Assembly (NCBI GenBank): GCA_008694505.1 | Contig: VZDJ01000052.1 | Span: 4,591,722 to 4,655,721 of the forward strand | DNA from: Cyanoderma ruficeps | Lineage: Eukaryota; Chordata; Aves; Passeriformes; Timaliidae | Direction of reading: 5' to 3' | DNA length: 64,000 bases | Shown here: positions 14,801 to 29,800 of the stretch, in pieces | Numbering within the stretch: position 1 is the first letter of the stretch | Layout: each line of letters begins with the position of its first letter | The notes under the pieces: model-generated | What the model was told of the DNA's origin: nothing | Seen by the model: only the letters and a program-made list of their open reading frames with translations | Database searches by the model: none | Position numbers and translations under genes: made by a program

Positions 14801-17800
14801 AACTGTAATGTGTAGATTTGCTCTGACTTGGCTACACTGTAGCTAGCAAATGTCTCACGTGGCAATTAATGTCACAATCTAATCATCTCTGTCACAACAG
14901 AAACACTGGTACTAGAAGCAGCTGAAATCTGTGCATGCAAACAGAATTAGTCAAGGCAGCTTCTTGCTGAAGCACCTCCTGTATGTAAGTAGCAACTACT
15001 ATCCTAAAAAAAAAAGAAAAAAATAAAAGGCAAACCCCCTTCCTCCACCTCCCCCCCAAAAAACCCTTCAAAGCTTTAGGTGTTTTTACTCTTTCTAGAG
15101 CCACAGAAATAAAGGTGTTCTGCTCAACTCAGCACAACAGTTGTTTTGCAAATGCTGTTTTGGACAGCAGACAGATTGAGCAAAAGTTTCAGCCATGTGG
15201 AGCTAGAGATCAAAACTTTCTGTTCAAAATGAAACGTGTCATGAATACATGAAAAAATTGGCACAATCAAAACAGTGCCACTGTTTCAGGGATTACATTT
15301 CAGCACTGAGTATCAACCATTCTGAGCTGCAGCTTCTAGGTATTTATCTACATTTAAAATTAGACCCAATAAAAGGCTTAATGGGAGCCCTGGGTTTCAA
15401 CCTCTGATCTAGGGACGAGGCAGATATTTGAAGTAGCAGTAATGTTTACTGTAAAATAAACATTCCTAATCTTTTCTGTGTTCTTCTTTGGGTAATAACT
15501 TCTGATTTCTTTCCTGCATAAGCTCAACAGGCAGCACAGGGCATGTCCTCACCTACAACAAGATACAGACTGGTAGTAATGGAACTTTGCAAAAGGGAGG
15601 GGAGCTGAAGAAGGAAGGGAACCACATCCTCCTTTCCATGGGTAAGCACACTCCTTTTTAACCTAGTTCATAGATGATGCATCAACATAACATAACCACT
15701 TATTTTATTTTAAGACAAGAAGCTTTTCTAAGAAACTAGGGTTAGTATACAGTATAATCCTAGTCTCTTTTCCAGATTGGGTTATTCCATCAGAGTAAGT
15801 AAAGTGAAGCCTTAGGCTAAAAAAAAAAAAAAAAGCAAATTAGTTTGACAGCCTGTTTAGACAAGAGCAGTTCTGGACAAAGACCCAGAGATGGGTGTAA
15901 CTACACAATCCCAGAGACAAACTGGCATCTGCTGAATTTTGATACATGGCTAGTTGGTGCTGCTAGGATCCAAGATGGATCACCTGGAGACTTGTAAGAC
16001 TGAGCTTTTAAAGAGCCTACATTTTGGTTAAAAAGAAGTCCATCGCTGGATTTAGTCCTAGAATCACAGAATCACTTAAATCAGATGTTGCTAAAACGCA
16101 GCTGAAGTAATAGTTTACAATTTTTTTCTACTTAGATACTCATTAGAAAATTAGTAAACTTAAACAACCCTTATAGACCATAACACCATAAGCTAGCTGA
16201 ATGTTAAGAACAATGAAGTGATGTACACCTCAAAAGATGAGGCAGCATTTAAAGTTACTCTGTCCTGTTCTTCCTACTGACACCACCAGTTTACTCACTT
16301 GTAGCCATGATACCTGGAGGACATGCTGGTATCCCGTGATCAACTGCCCATCTGTAAGCTCCTTCACCAACTAAAAAGCTAGGAGACACAGAAGAGGGAG
16401 TTTAAACAAAACCATAGAACAAATCCCCCTTTGCTTGCAATTATTTCTTTTCCATTTGGTTTGGTCATTTTTAAATCATAAGCTGTCTATATTTCACAGG
16501 ACTGTCTGCTGTAATTACATTTGGCAACTTTATGTAGTTTCATTAAAAGATTGTGCAGCTCTGACATTAAATTTATTACTGGACAAAACCAAGTGCTATT
16601 AAATTTGAAATTCATTACAAAAACAACAGCAGCTTTCAACTGCAGCTAAAACAGGACAGAGCTGTCTCGAGTCTTGCTCTCAGTAACAACTTAGCAAGAC
16701 TCCAAAGATCGAAAGTATGGGATGAGAAAGGTGAGAATGGTCAGATATTTCCAGTCAAGCCAGCCAGTGCCAAATGAGTGCCAAGAAGTAGTTTGAGAAT
16801 TACAACACAAGCTAAAAACTAACCTTATTTAGAAGGATTAAGGTCTGTTTCGTAGAGTTTTATCAAGCATTTGCAAATGAGACTGGCCCACTAGATTTTA
16901 AAGATACTTATTAAAAAGCTCCAGCCATCTGAGAAGCTGTTTTCTAGCCAATACTGAACACTTTACCATAGTGAGACAGTACACACTGCTGTGACAACAA
17001 ACAAGAGCAAGAAATATACACACACATGGAATTTTCAGGGATAGAAGAAAAAGCAAACCTTCCCCTTAAAGAAATTAAATCTCACTGCCAAAAATGGGGG
17101 TGTGCAGTAGCTGGAAATGAGACACTTTCATAAAGCTGCTGTGCAACACAATAAAGAACAACTACTTCCAATCTTATTTCAAAAATGGACAATGAAGTTA
17201 AGAATAACACAACTGCCTAATGGACACAAGAAGCAAAGATCAGGACTTTTCAGAAAAGTTTTTACAGAAATACCAGAGTTATGAAGATGAGTTTAAAGAA
17301 GTTATTCTGGCTACAAAGTAGTCCCTGGGGCCATGCAGTTCTCAGTTTCTGAGAACACTATTGACACAGCAAATTTGTTGGCATTAATGCTGCTGAAAGT
17401 TTTCTTGACACCTGCAGCTCTTGTTATACAGTATTTTGTGGTGCTATTTCCTATCTTCTACACAATTTAACCAATCCAAGAGGTTTGAGAGCTCAGTCTT
17501 TCTTTACAGAAGCCTCAAAAAAGGTTGATCTAAATGAGAATTTGAATTGTTAAATGCATATTTCTTACCATTGTTAGTGCAGCTCCAGGTAAGAATTGTT
17601 CACGTGGCAAGATACTGTAGGTTAAGTTATTGGGCACTTGGGCAGAACTCAAGCATCTACTGTTAGGTAAGTTAGTGCACAACAAACAACCTGGCACTGA
17701 CACATAACATAAAAAACTTTCAATATTAACATAAAAAAGATATGCAAACTGTAGCCAAACCTAATTTAGTAGTATTCTTCATTGTCTAAAAGAAGGTGGG

Positions 17801-20800
17801 TTTGGTTTTTATCAATCAATACATTTTGGGGAGGTATATAAGCACTTCCTTTTCAATAAAATAATTTACACAGACAGAAAGGTTAAGTAGGAAAAGCATC
17901 CAACTCAGCATTGGGAGTTTGATACGTGGCAACTCGAGCACAGGTCAGTCAGAAACTTGTGTTTTACAAGCAGTTTCACAACTGCCTTTTTAATACTTAA
18001 AACCAGAAAATGTCACTAGTATTTATGAAGAATGCAAAAAACCACCCTAGAGTGTCTCCTAACGTATGTGATGTGACTTTTAGTTTGTTCCCATTTCTGT
18101 CCTTAATTCCTAGATTCCTTTTTCTCCTACAACACACACAGTTTTAGCCCCAAATAGTCATTAAATCAGTTAGAACAGAAAACTAATTCAGGCTCCATAT
18201 CACCACAGAGATCATCCACCTTTTTTAAACTGTTCAGTTTGCATCTTTAAAGGACACTGTAACCACAGAAAAGTTAAAATAAACTGTTTACAAGACAAAT
18301 AGCATGAGGATCTCAGAGCTTTGTTGTCTGTACACAAAAAAAAAAACCTACCACCAAGCTTGATTTACTGGGGGAGAGGGAAGAGGGAATAAAGCCAGTG
18401 CACTATAGAAAGCAGTCAAAACCACCCCAAGCTTCAAAAGCCTTCAGGCTAATTCAGAATACAATTTTCCAAAGGGAGGGGAAAAACAAATACACATAAA
18501 CAAAGGCTGGATGAGTTTATTCTCTGCTACTCTGACAGTTGGGTCTGCACAAACAGGACATAAAGATCTTTCTTGCAAATATATCAGAGTACTGTAGTTC
18601 TTGCAGGCTCAGAGCACAGAAGATGAAAACACTCTCCCAACAAAGAGGTGCTGCTCAGATGTGCTTTCCAGCTCCAGGCACACTAGGCCATATTAATAGA
18701 AAATACAAGTAAAAGCCTCTAAAATGGTCTTTTAAAGCAATTTTCTCAAGAACATGATTAGGCTGGTGCTGAATACTCCAAACAGGGCCATTTAAACATG
18801 GGCTGTGGGGAAACAGGATGCTCCAAGCTAAACAGAAGCATCAGAAGGTTTGGTTCACGGCCAAGGTGACCCTGATTGTAATAAATCCGCTTGGTAACAT
18901 TTTATCAGAAAATGTAGCAATCACTCTGAAATCAGGGTTGCAAAGAAGAAACTGTTCTGAAGAAACACAGAGCAGAGATAAAAGGTGGTGCAAGTCTTCC
19001 TTCACTCTGGGAATTTTCATGACTGTGCACTGCTCGTAGACAATGTTTGCATCCTGCACACAATATTGTAAAGTTGCAAAGCAATTACAAATCCCTGTAT
19101 ATCCAAAGGGGGGAAAACCTAAGAAGGAATTCTTTTCCATACAGTTATTATCGAGAAAGGGATAAGGACATGGACTTGATGTCAGTAGTACTAAAGAGTT
19201 CTAAGAAAGGAGACATTCAGGTGCATTTGCACTGTCCTGCAAAGCTTATCAACATACATTTAAGAGCAGACAGATGTCAAGAAGATTTTTTGCTTAGATC
19301 AAGGTTTCGTAGTAGGAAAAAGAAAATCCTCAAGCTTATTACAACAAAATATCTAATCCATTACTCTGGGATCAGCTATGGCTTCCAAAGGTTCATCCAG
19401 TTTATAAACATGCAATTACAAAAGAACTTTCTTTTGGAAAAGTTATACAGGGAACAGGAATATCTTACATGAGATTATGCAATATTTACAAGCTTAGTAT
19501 TTTCTGTTCCTGCATTAGAGAAAATCTTGACAACACCAAGCTGAAAAAAGTGCAGCAGAAAGATGTCAGGACTTTAGAGGTTCCAACAACTGCACCATGA
19601 ATTCAGAGTTTCTCTAAACTTTTTAAATTTTATTTGGATAGTGGAATTCTGTGTTTTGAGACTGATCAATCAAGAGATTGATCCAGAAGGACACACTCCA
19701 CAGAGCAATTTACAGCACAGTTTACATCAATTCAGACACTTGATCCTCCTTCCCAATACCTTCCTTCCCTTACCATCATTAAGTTACTCAAAAACTTAAT
19801 TCACATTCATTGGAATGCCTTCTATAGAAAATCAGAAATATACCACTTTGAATTGGTTTTGAACTGCCACTATGAAAATGTATGCTGGACAGGGGTAAAA
19901 AAGCCAAGCAAATTGTCTTCATGTATTCTTTTATAGTGAAAAAACTCGCTAATGCTACTTCTACTAACCTCACAGCTCCTGAATTTTTCCTGTTTAGTCA
20001 TGTGCCAAACATTTTTGGCAGAAAACATTAAGGTAGCTCATGCTATAAAAAGTGTCTCTACCATGGGTTTCTTTAAGCAGGTTCTTAGGCTAAGCAGTAT
20101 CTGGAAGATTCCCCAATACACTACGTGCCAATGAGAACAAGATGAAAATCGAGTATCTTTACAATTAAAAATCACTTCCTAGAATCCTGACACTTCCTAG
20201 GAATGCCAAAATATGGCTAATCTCTTGTCATTTGACTCTTAAGTATTCCCAGCTTGGGCAGGAATATATTTCAGTCCCAAAACAATGTGTCATGCCAACC
20301 CCAGCCAGAAAGGCAAGGCATGAAATCCTCCACAGCATCACCTTCAATGTACACGAACTTTGTCATCCTGCCCTTGATTCTGTGTGTATACAAGCATCCA
20401 CCACAGCAAGCCCAAAGCATAACCCATCATATCCCACTAGTATAGACTGCTTCTAGGATAAAAAAATTTGCTTTAATAAGATGTGCATTCAAAATCCAGA
20501 AGGGGGAATAGAGGAAATGAAAATACTTCTCAGGTAACCCAAGTGCAGAACATTTGCACAAGAAACTGCATGTGTTGGTTCCAAAGACAGCTCATCTCTC
20601 AGCTGAAGATTTGAGCTATCCTTGTCTTTAAAAGCATCTGCTAGCCTTCCATAGTCCTCAAAAGATTTAGTATTGCCCTTGGAGGGCAAGAGGATATTGT
20701 CCCTTTTCCACTCAGCATTTTTAAAATGATAGCATCATAAACTAGGTCGTAAAGTCACAGCAAAATACCCAAGTGCTCCTCCTTACAATAACTCCAGAAC

Positions 20801-23800
20801 ACTGATGGTACAAGTATACAATCCCAAGAGCTTGCTCCTATAGTTGACTTCAGTACTACCTCTGGAACACCAAAAAACCACATTTCACACTCATTTCACA
20901 TTCTAATGTACCTCAGCAAAGCCTCATTTCCTTCTGACAGCTAAAGAAATGAGCAGCTAACAGCTATTAAAATGAAACTTCCTACTCCTTAGTAAACCTC
21001 TCCACAATTACTCTGCTCTTTAACCATTAAAGGAAAGTGTTTAAAATGTAAAATCTGTCCGTTGATGGTTTGATTTCAGGGTGGCTTTTTTTGATCTATG
21101 AACTTTTTTTGCACGTGACAGAACACTGAAACCCTCACTATTTAAATTGGGATACTGCACCATCCAGCTATAGGCTACTTGGCTAATTTTACAGAACATT
21201 ACAGTAAGGAAAATAAAATTTTTTGAATCTAGTAATTAATTTTTTTTAAACTACATAAATGCTGGTTTAATACTTCTGCAAATACTGAACACTGGTTGGC
21301 AGAGGGCAGCAAGTTCTGCGAAAGGTATGATAACTGATGACAGCAGTCAATTAATATGCATGAATTATTCAAGTTCTCTACCTGTCAATTTAAACTGCTA
21401 ATGAAAATAAGATGGTTTTAAGAGTAATCAACTCTGACACATTTCTTGGATTCCTTCCAAAGTGAGGTGATAACATTTGAAGTTATTCTGTGATTAATAC
21501 TTACCTCTTCCATCTAAGTTTTATATCCATCTCAATGAGGGACTGGCTTGTTTCCATTTTTGTTGTAAAAATTATTAAATTTATCTTTAAAACAAGAGGA
21601 AGTTACTTAACACTGCACATTTCCACAGAACCACAAAGGCAGTAAAATAGGATTTTTTTTCTATACTTATTAAGTTGCTTTTTGTTAAAGCTAAACAGAG
21701 GCAAAGGCACTAGAATTTCCCTTTAATCTTGATTTTTTGGGGGGATTTTTCAAGAGGCTACAGTATCAAAAATAAGAATGAAGTATGACAACTGGAAATA
21801 GACAGACAGAAACTATCACAAAATGACGTTGCTATCTATATCTAATACTTCCTTCCACTGAGTGCATAAGAAGTTTCAAGATCAGAGAACGAAGCTTATC
21901 TTCTTTTTAAAGGCTCACTATCACTGCTATGTAAACCAGCAGCAGCCTTCCTGAGGGAGATAAAACCTTCAAATATTGCATCCACGCAGCACAGACCAAA
22001 GAGTGAAGAAAAGTCAAGCAGAACAAAGCAATTACCAAGGTGGAATTCTGCCAGCAGAGAGTTTCCCCTTCTGCCCTTCACACAACAATCTATTTGCAAC
22101 CGAAACTGGATTCTTGATTCCTAAAAAAAGAGAAATTAGCAAAAAATGGGACCAAAACATTCAAACATTTTTCCTCCCGGCACTACAGTGTTCGTTTTGG
22201 CAAAGGAACTCAGCTTCCTTTAATTTCTAAGGTTTTGTCAAGTCATTAAGAGACATCTTATGTTTCAATGTAGTAACAACATTTTCACTTTCCCCTTCAC
22301 ATGCTGTCAGTAGTGGCAAAGCCTTCTAGTCAACACCTGCTCCACTTTTTTTTTTTAAAGAAAGAACAAACCATATTAAAACAGGAGTGATCGCCTACCA
22401 AAGAAATCTCATGTAAAATCTACTATATCCAAGGGTCAAAGATGTTTATAAGCATTTATGTTTCTAGGTGGGATTTTAATTTGGATCTATCCAGCCAGAT
22501 GAGAAATTACAGATTTAAGTTTAACTGTCTCTCACTCTCAATTTCCTTCTTCCCCATGGCTGGAAGGATACATTTTGTAACAAACAAGGCTTGAAACACT
22601 TAATTTTACTATTTATTTTAGATTTATATCTACATGAGGAAGCTATTACCACAGTTAAGAACTATTCTAGGATAAAGAACAAAGCTTGAAATCTTGTCAG
22701 AAAAGTTATTCAATAGTAACAGCTAAGACTGTTCATGTATTTACAATGAAACCTCAATAATCTCTGTTTGGGACTTTATATTTGATTTATACTGAAAGCT
22801 AAAACTAGACAAAAAAGAGAAACACTTTAGTTCTCACATTAAATAAGTCCCATATGGAAATAAATGCCCGAGCACAAAAACAAATAAAAAGGCTAATTTA
22901 AATGCTTGTAATATTTTTTAACAACTGAATTTTACTATGAAATTATTGTTCCTCAAATTCATCTGAGCAAACTGAGTCCCACTGGGAATACTGTGTGGTA
23001 TCACACAATTGTGCCATGTCAAAAGATTATCAGTGAACTAATAACACAACATGTTACACAAAGAAATTAACACAAACCACCATTTCAGGGAGCAGGAATC
23101 CCTCCCCCTTTTTTAAAGGAGCAGAATTTATTTAAACACAGCAGAATTTACAATGTGTAACAGTAAACAGTAGCAAAAAAACCCAAAATTGATCTTTGCA
23201 TTTAAATCAGTAGGTAGCCTTGTAATACATAATCAACATACCACTCAGGGCTCCAACTGCTCCAAAATTCAATGACTTTCCATCCATTATACTGGCATCA
23301 CATTCTATCTCACCCAGAAGGTTCAGGTTGGATCCCAATCCTGCATTTGTAAAAGGAGAATCCTAAAAATAAGAATGAAACACTATCAGGCCACATCCAT
23401 AACAGACTAGATCAAAACCTCTGTGTAACTGATCTGATGACACTGATCTTGGGGCACTGATCTTCCACAACAAAAACAAGGGCAATTTGAACAGAGCATC
23501 TGAAATTGCTACAATGGACAGCTTTCACATCTGTAGGTGTGATATATCTCAAATGTAGTCATGCATTAATATAAAAACCAATCACCCAACAATTTAAGAT
23601 GATCATTTCTATGCAAGCAAAAGCCTTACAATATGTAATTGTAAAATATATATAATATGAGTGAAAATCTCTTCCTCCCCCAAAGTACACACTTCCCTTG
23701 GTCCTTAACCCATCAAGAGACATTTAAATAACATCTTATAATCACTGCACAGACCAGTCCACCCTTGAAACTCCTAAGTATGACACTACAGCAGAACAGA

Positions 23801-26800
23801 ACTGTCCTTCTTCTGAACATTCTAAGCCCATGACTGCACGTCCACATGCGAAAACGAGGAACTGGCATCACTAACAATTCACTTTATAAAAGTCTTATTC
23901 AACCATTAGCACAAGGACAGTGGCCTGAAAGCTTCTTGACTAAAAACCAATACTTATTTCATAGAAACTATGGAACAACATTTTAACATCACAAACTTAA
24001 CTCCTTTTTAGTTAACACCTTCTGTGGCTTTTAACAAGCCCAAGGTTGTCAAAGAGTAAGTTCTGCATGCTAAAACTAAATCCCATTTTTATCCTTCCAT
24101 GTCATGGGAGCATCCCCATGACTTTAAAAACACAAAATTTCAAAGTAGCACAGTTCAGCAGTCTCACTGCCAGCTCAATACAATCCCCTCTTCTAGATGC
24201 AAGGGATACAGGATAAAGAGATATAACAGCTAAATCCAATTTCAGAGAGATGCTGCATGCTTTCAGTTTCCTATGTTTGAATTACAACAGTGTAACAACC
24301 TGATGTGACAAAGAACAATGTTTGTCTAGACCAGGAGTGAACATGCAGTGTAAAAGTGTGACTTCTCATTTCACTGGTGAGTAATAAAAACTGAATCAGG
24401 AAACAAATTACCAGAAATAGCTCAAAGTTCTGTCTCACATTTAAAATGAACTGGACGGGTTTACTAATTTGCAATGAATCTAAAGAAATAAGAGAGATGT
24501 GCACACAGAAATGAGAAATAAATCTGAAGCCAGCTTTTATTAACTTTCAAATGAGCAAGCTGTGAGTAAATTCAAAATCTGTTTCTGCAAGATGATGATT
24601 CAAATTTTACAGAAACATGTAAAGAGTTCTCAGTTTGAGTCACCAAAACACCATCTTTCTGAAGGATCATGAATACAAGACTCCTGACTAATACATAATT
24701 ATGAAACTGCCCTTCATTTTCTCCTTTTTACTTCTGAAGCAGCACACCATTTTATCCTATGTTATTCCATCCTATTCTATTTCACACAACAACATTTTTT
24801 CCAGTTCACTGTGTATATTCATGTTGGTGTTCATTTTGGCAGCTACACCTTACAACAAATGAGTAAATTTGAAAAGATTTTAGGATAATGAAAGATTTGC
24901 AGTTAAGACTGCACAAATAATTTTCAGTAGAAAGGGGATGGATGGGGGAAAATATGTTTAGAAACGGATTATGGCCTTGAAAAGGCAGAAGACTCAGAGT
25001 AGCTGCTGGCTAAACTGGCTTCATTGCCCCCCAGGCTCTACAAATATGAAGAAAATTAAGCCAGTGAGGTTTAGGGAAAAAAAGGGAGCAGAGAAGTGTT
25101 GGAAGGACTGAAAGCAAATAGTGGAAGGTACTTGAAAGACACAGTAAACCCAGGAATGCTTAGGATGAACAATGCTTGCTCCTAGCACTGTCCAAGTGCT
25201 CTGCCCTTGGGTAGTCAGAGTGCAAAGACCTGTGAGTGTGGAGACAAATCTCTGGTGTTCTGTTCCAAACACATTCACTCAGTGCATTGTACTCAAAAGA
25301 ATTAGCAAAGAGGAGAAATGTTGTGCTCCACAGACTTGTCACTGTCACAAAGCACAGACAGCTATTACCTCAAGAGTAGATGTCATGGCCAAATAAAAGG
25401 AGTAAGAAGAACCCAGCAGAAAAGAAGTCCTGCTAATGCTGTCCAGAATGCCCTCAAGGCACAAAGGTCTCTACCATCTGGGAAAGGTAATAATCAAAAC
25501 AGGACAGGGAAAAAATACAGGATACAGAGTTCACTTTAATTTTTAAGGATCTGTACGTGCTACATGCTTGGGCACAGCACCTTCACTGGCACAACACCAG
25601 GAGATAATTCTCTCAGAGGATCTAAAGACACAGAGAACATCACCTATTTCTCCCTACGGAATATTTATCAGAATACGACAGAATTTTTGGTAAATAAGAA
25701 CTCCACACCAAATTGCAGATGTCTCTTTGGTGGGATAACTCTCATATTAGGACTCAGAAAGAATCTTACCAGTAACAACATGAGTTACTTCTCCAGTAAA
25801 AAGAAATAAAGAGCAAATTCCAAGCATCTGTTCAAAATTTCTGTGGAGTTTCACTTATCTTTAGAATCAGACTGCATTCAATTAAGAAAACAGTCCCAGA
25901 ATTCCTAAGAGGAAGATGGTTTAACTTCACACATCTGAAAACTGCTTTAGAGAAACTGGGTGTGAACCCATGGAATTTTTGATATCTACCTGAGTGTCTC
26001 TAAGGTGTGATAAAAGCCTTTGAAACGAGGTAGGGGAAAACCTTTATTAATCAAATGGAAACAAGACATTCACACCTACTTCTATGACTAGGTAAAGACA
26101 CACAAATACACCACACAAATACAATCTCTTTTTGAAAGCATGAATCTCTGCAAAGCCTGACCAAAAGATTTCAAGAATCTGATATGCAAGAGGAGGAATA
26201 TAATGTATGAACATTAAGGTGTATTTTGAAATGAAAATTCAAAACTTTCAAGGAATGCAGAAACATCTAAACAGAAGCATGAATGCCTTCAAAGAGGGAA
26301 GAAACAAACTGACCTACATGAAAGGCTCTTCACCCCCTCAGACAGAAAAATGCAGCACTGCAAGACTTAACTACCATAAAATGGGGAAGAACCCCACCCA
26401 AGCATGTGTCCAGGAAAAGGGAGGACAGGAAAATGAGAAAAGGTATCTTCAGGAATATACTTTTATTTCAAACCACAAGCAGCGATCAGCCTTTGTGTTT
26501 TGAAGGAAAATGAAAAAGACAAGTAAGCAAACCAAGCCTGAGCTTTGCATGTTAACAGCAAGCCTTGCTACCATAGAACAGTAAGAAAGAAGAGAGAAAA
26601 GACAAACAAATGGTTATTCAAAGGACTTTAACAAAATGTAACTCTTCAATTATGTGAAAAATACTAGACTTCCTGGCAATTATTCCACAAAGTATGTCTA
26701 ACTTACCATGTAAATCTGTAGCAAAGAAGGTGAGAAAGCTTTGAGACCTGAAATAAGAGTTTTGTTTTCCCAAGTTACCCATCTCGCAAAAACTCTCAAG

Positions 26801-29800
26801 CTTCTGAGGGTCTAATTTTTATTTTTAGAATCCTTTTTACTTCAAAATGTATTTATAAATGTTCTGGCAGCAAATACAGGCATCCTGAAATTTCTGGCTG
26901 TGGTCAGAGTTGGAATGCTTGAAGATTTTACTCAGCTCTGTAACACATCTAGGCAAAGAGTTAAAGTGCTCAGTTTTCAATGAACATGAAAGAACATTCC
27001 ATCCATCTTCGATACAGTTTTGGCCATGGCTCATTTGTAATTTCTAAAACAAATTCAAAGTCTACAGGCATTTCTTTCCACAAACTGTAATTTTAAAAGT
27101 TATTTTTCTGTGAGGATTTCATGCCAATCAATAGTCTACAATAGCCACATCCCTTTCAATAACATGAGCAAAAATGTTTTTAGACAACACTACTGTCATA
27201 AATTACTGTCAGTCACTCTGCAGCAAAATATCAGAGTACTGCTTTTAACTGGAATTAACAACTTCCAGTTCATTACCCGTTAGAAGTTCAGCTATGGTGA
27301 CTGCCTTAACACAACAAGGATAATTCTGCTTGAAAGAGAAATCCTTGGGACTAAGACTCTATATTCAAAAGTCTTAATTACTAGGAAAATAATTTTTAAA
27401 AAAAACCAAGAAAAAGGTTCTTCCACTGCAAAATTTCACTGACAACCACAGAAACACACACTGCTTGAGTGCAACAAGTTCAAAGCATTTTTTGCATTGA
27501 TCCACAATAACAACGTGCAAAATAAACTGAGCAATCTGAGTAGCAAGGAGACTGGAACACAAAACGTGACATCCACTTCCCCATCAATCATATTAATTCC
27601 CAATTTAAATGATGTTCACAAAGGATGTTCTACTAAAGGCAGATAAAGAAACAAGTAATCTACATACATATTAATAAAGGATTACACTAAACTTAGAAAC
27701 CATTTGAAATCATCAGTCTTTACAAGCATTGTATGTTCCTGTCTCTGGTACCTGATCAGTAGACTTCATTAAGTGTTTTATAGTCAAAAGAAAAGCTTGA
27801 AATGGCATAATCTTCTCACAGCCAGATATAAATGCAAATCAACAGGTGGTTTTGCTGAAAACAGCACGTTTTAAGTGGGTTGTATGGGGTCTCCTCCTCC
27901 CCACAAAAAAAACCCAAACAACTGCTTAATAATTTCATTGTGTTTCAAAAAAAAATCCAGGCATCCTATGATGGCTGATAGCAAGAGTGCAAAAATTAAC
28001 AGTACTACAGTAATGACTCTGTAGAAGTTAACAGAGTAAATAATGCTCTTATGAAATACCTTGTCCAGACCATTTTATTACCATAGGCTGACAGAGGTAA
28101 CACCTGCATTTGTTTCTCTGAATGCCAGAGTTCTCAAACCAGAAAATATATCTGCCTTAATGACCTTATCAAATAAAGCTGATGCTTATGAAGACCAGCA
28201 CAGTTGTTCTACCAACATTCTGTGTCAGTCTTCTTCCTTTGCAAAAGAAATCCACCTTTTCCTCAAATTAACTATTAACATTATTATCCCATTCACAGAA
28301 CAGCATTCACTTGAGCTGCAGAGTCTAACAAAGAAAAGCTGTTCTTCTTGCACTTAGAGCCTGAAAAAATAAAACACAGACAGCATACCACAAGCAAACT
28401 GTCAGCTTGCTCATAAAAGATCAAGAGCAACTCTTGTGCCTCAACAAGTCTTTGAAGTGATGCCTTTTGGATGAGCTGGAATCCTGTGTAACAGGAGTTC
28501 TGCAATTGAGCAGAACTGAGGAAAAATATTCATCTTTTGTGAGATTTCCATGAAGAGGTATTCGTGCCTTGCAAAAGACTGCTAAAGTTTGGAATACAGC
28601 ATTAAAAGTCTGAGAGAGCTGTAAAAGTGATTAAATATTTCAGATAAACTCATAGCAACGTGTCCTACAGAAACCAGAATATCAAGAAGTTACAGTCAGT
28701 ATACTTTACCAGGAAATCTGTTATCATTTAATACAATCTTTTGTTGTTCTACATCTTCATTTGTGTTACAGGGAGACAAGAAAACAAACAGTTTCACACA
28801 GATTTTTGTTATGTATTTGCCAACTTCAAATGCTAAAACAGATTATGTTTATGCTAAAGCACAAACAAAAGGGAGTGACAGCTCACAAGAGAGACCACCA
28901 ACACAAACTTATATTTTTACTCATAAAATCTTGTAATTAATGAGAAAAGCTATTCTGATTGCTTTGTTGACTTGCCATGTGGAGTTTGTTTTCCACAGAA
29001 AAAAACACCAGTACTAAACCAGAAGATGCAGCTCCAGAAATGACCGAGATGTCTGGAGGTGGTGTTCAGAACAAGGTATGGTAGATACAAACCTTTCCAT
29101 ATTTTGGAAGCTGACAGTCTAACACTTAGGAGTTTCTCATATCAGATCCAAAAAGCTGCCACTGCAAACTACACCATTTTCTGGTTTAGGTACAAATTTG
29201 ACTTCTCCTCAATGTAACTGCATAACAAACTACTTAAATCTACAGAAGCCCAAATCCCAAATCCAGTACTGCCTATTCCAATAACAGACAGAACCTTCAA
29301 TTAAGAGATTATATAAATCACTTAATGAATAAATGAAAGCAAATATTTATATTGACTGCAGTACAACCAGAACAAAATAACATTGTACCTTAAAAACAGG
29401 GAAAAGGGACCAAAAAAAAGTTTTGTGCAACAGAACACATAAAAATGCTACCTAAGACAATTGCAGAACCAGCAAGTGGAATGATGGCAGGCACCACCAC
29501 GGGACTAGCAAGACAGATAAGGACAAAAAGGTTTCTGATTGGAGTAACTGGAAAAAACCTTTTCATTTCATCTTAAAGCCATAGCTTGCTCTACAGAAGC
29601 TACTTCAGAGTATTTAAATCTACTAAGGTAAAAGAAAAGTCTCTTGGGGATAACAAAAACATAAAATATTTACCCCAGATACAGCTGCAAAGAGATCTAT
29701 AACTGCTCGGTTAAGCTTCTCAAAATATGTTTTCCTCTGTAGCTCAGGACCACGATAAAAATCACAACCCAAAGTAGATTTTTATTTTTGTTTCCCACTG

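Larger units (their letters stand above)
5884..16298 (-). other. TASP1 intron, about 10.4 kb
   Basis: AT-rich intron containing a decayed CR1 antisense fragment (8172-8335) and a CR1-like piece (12570-12650). A 118-codon minus frame at 9866-10222 has no recognisable domain. Nothing else supported. Confidence 0.7.

Noticed and set aside
19047..19472. 141-codon plus-strand frame in a TASP1 intron
   Set aside because: Longer than most chance frames, but its composition is intron-like and no motif, homology or splice context is evident. Kept only as an intron note.
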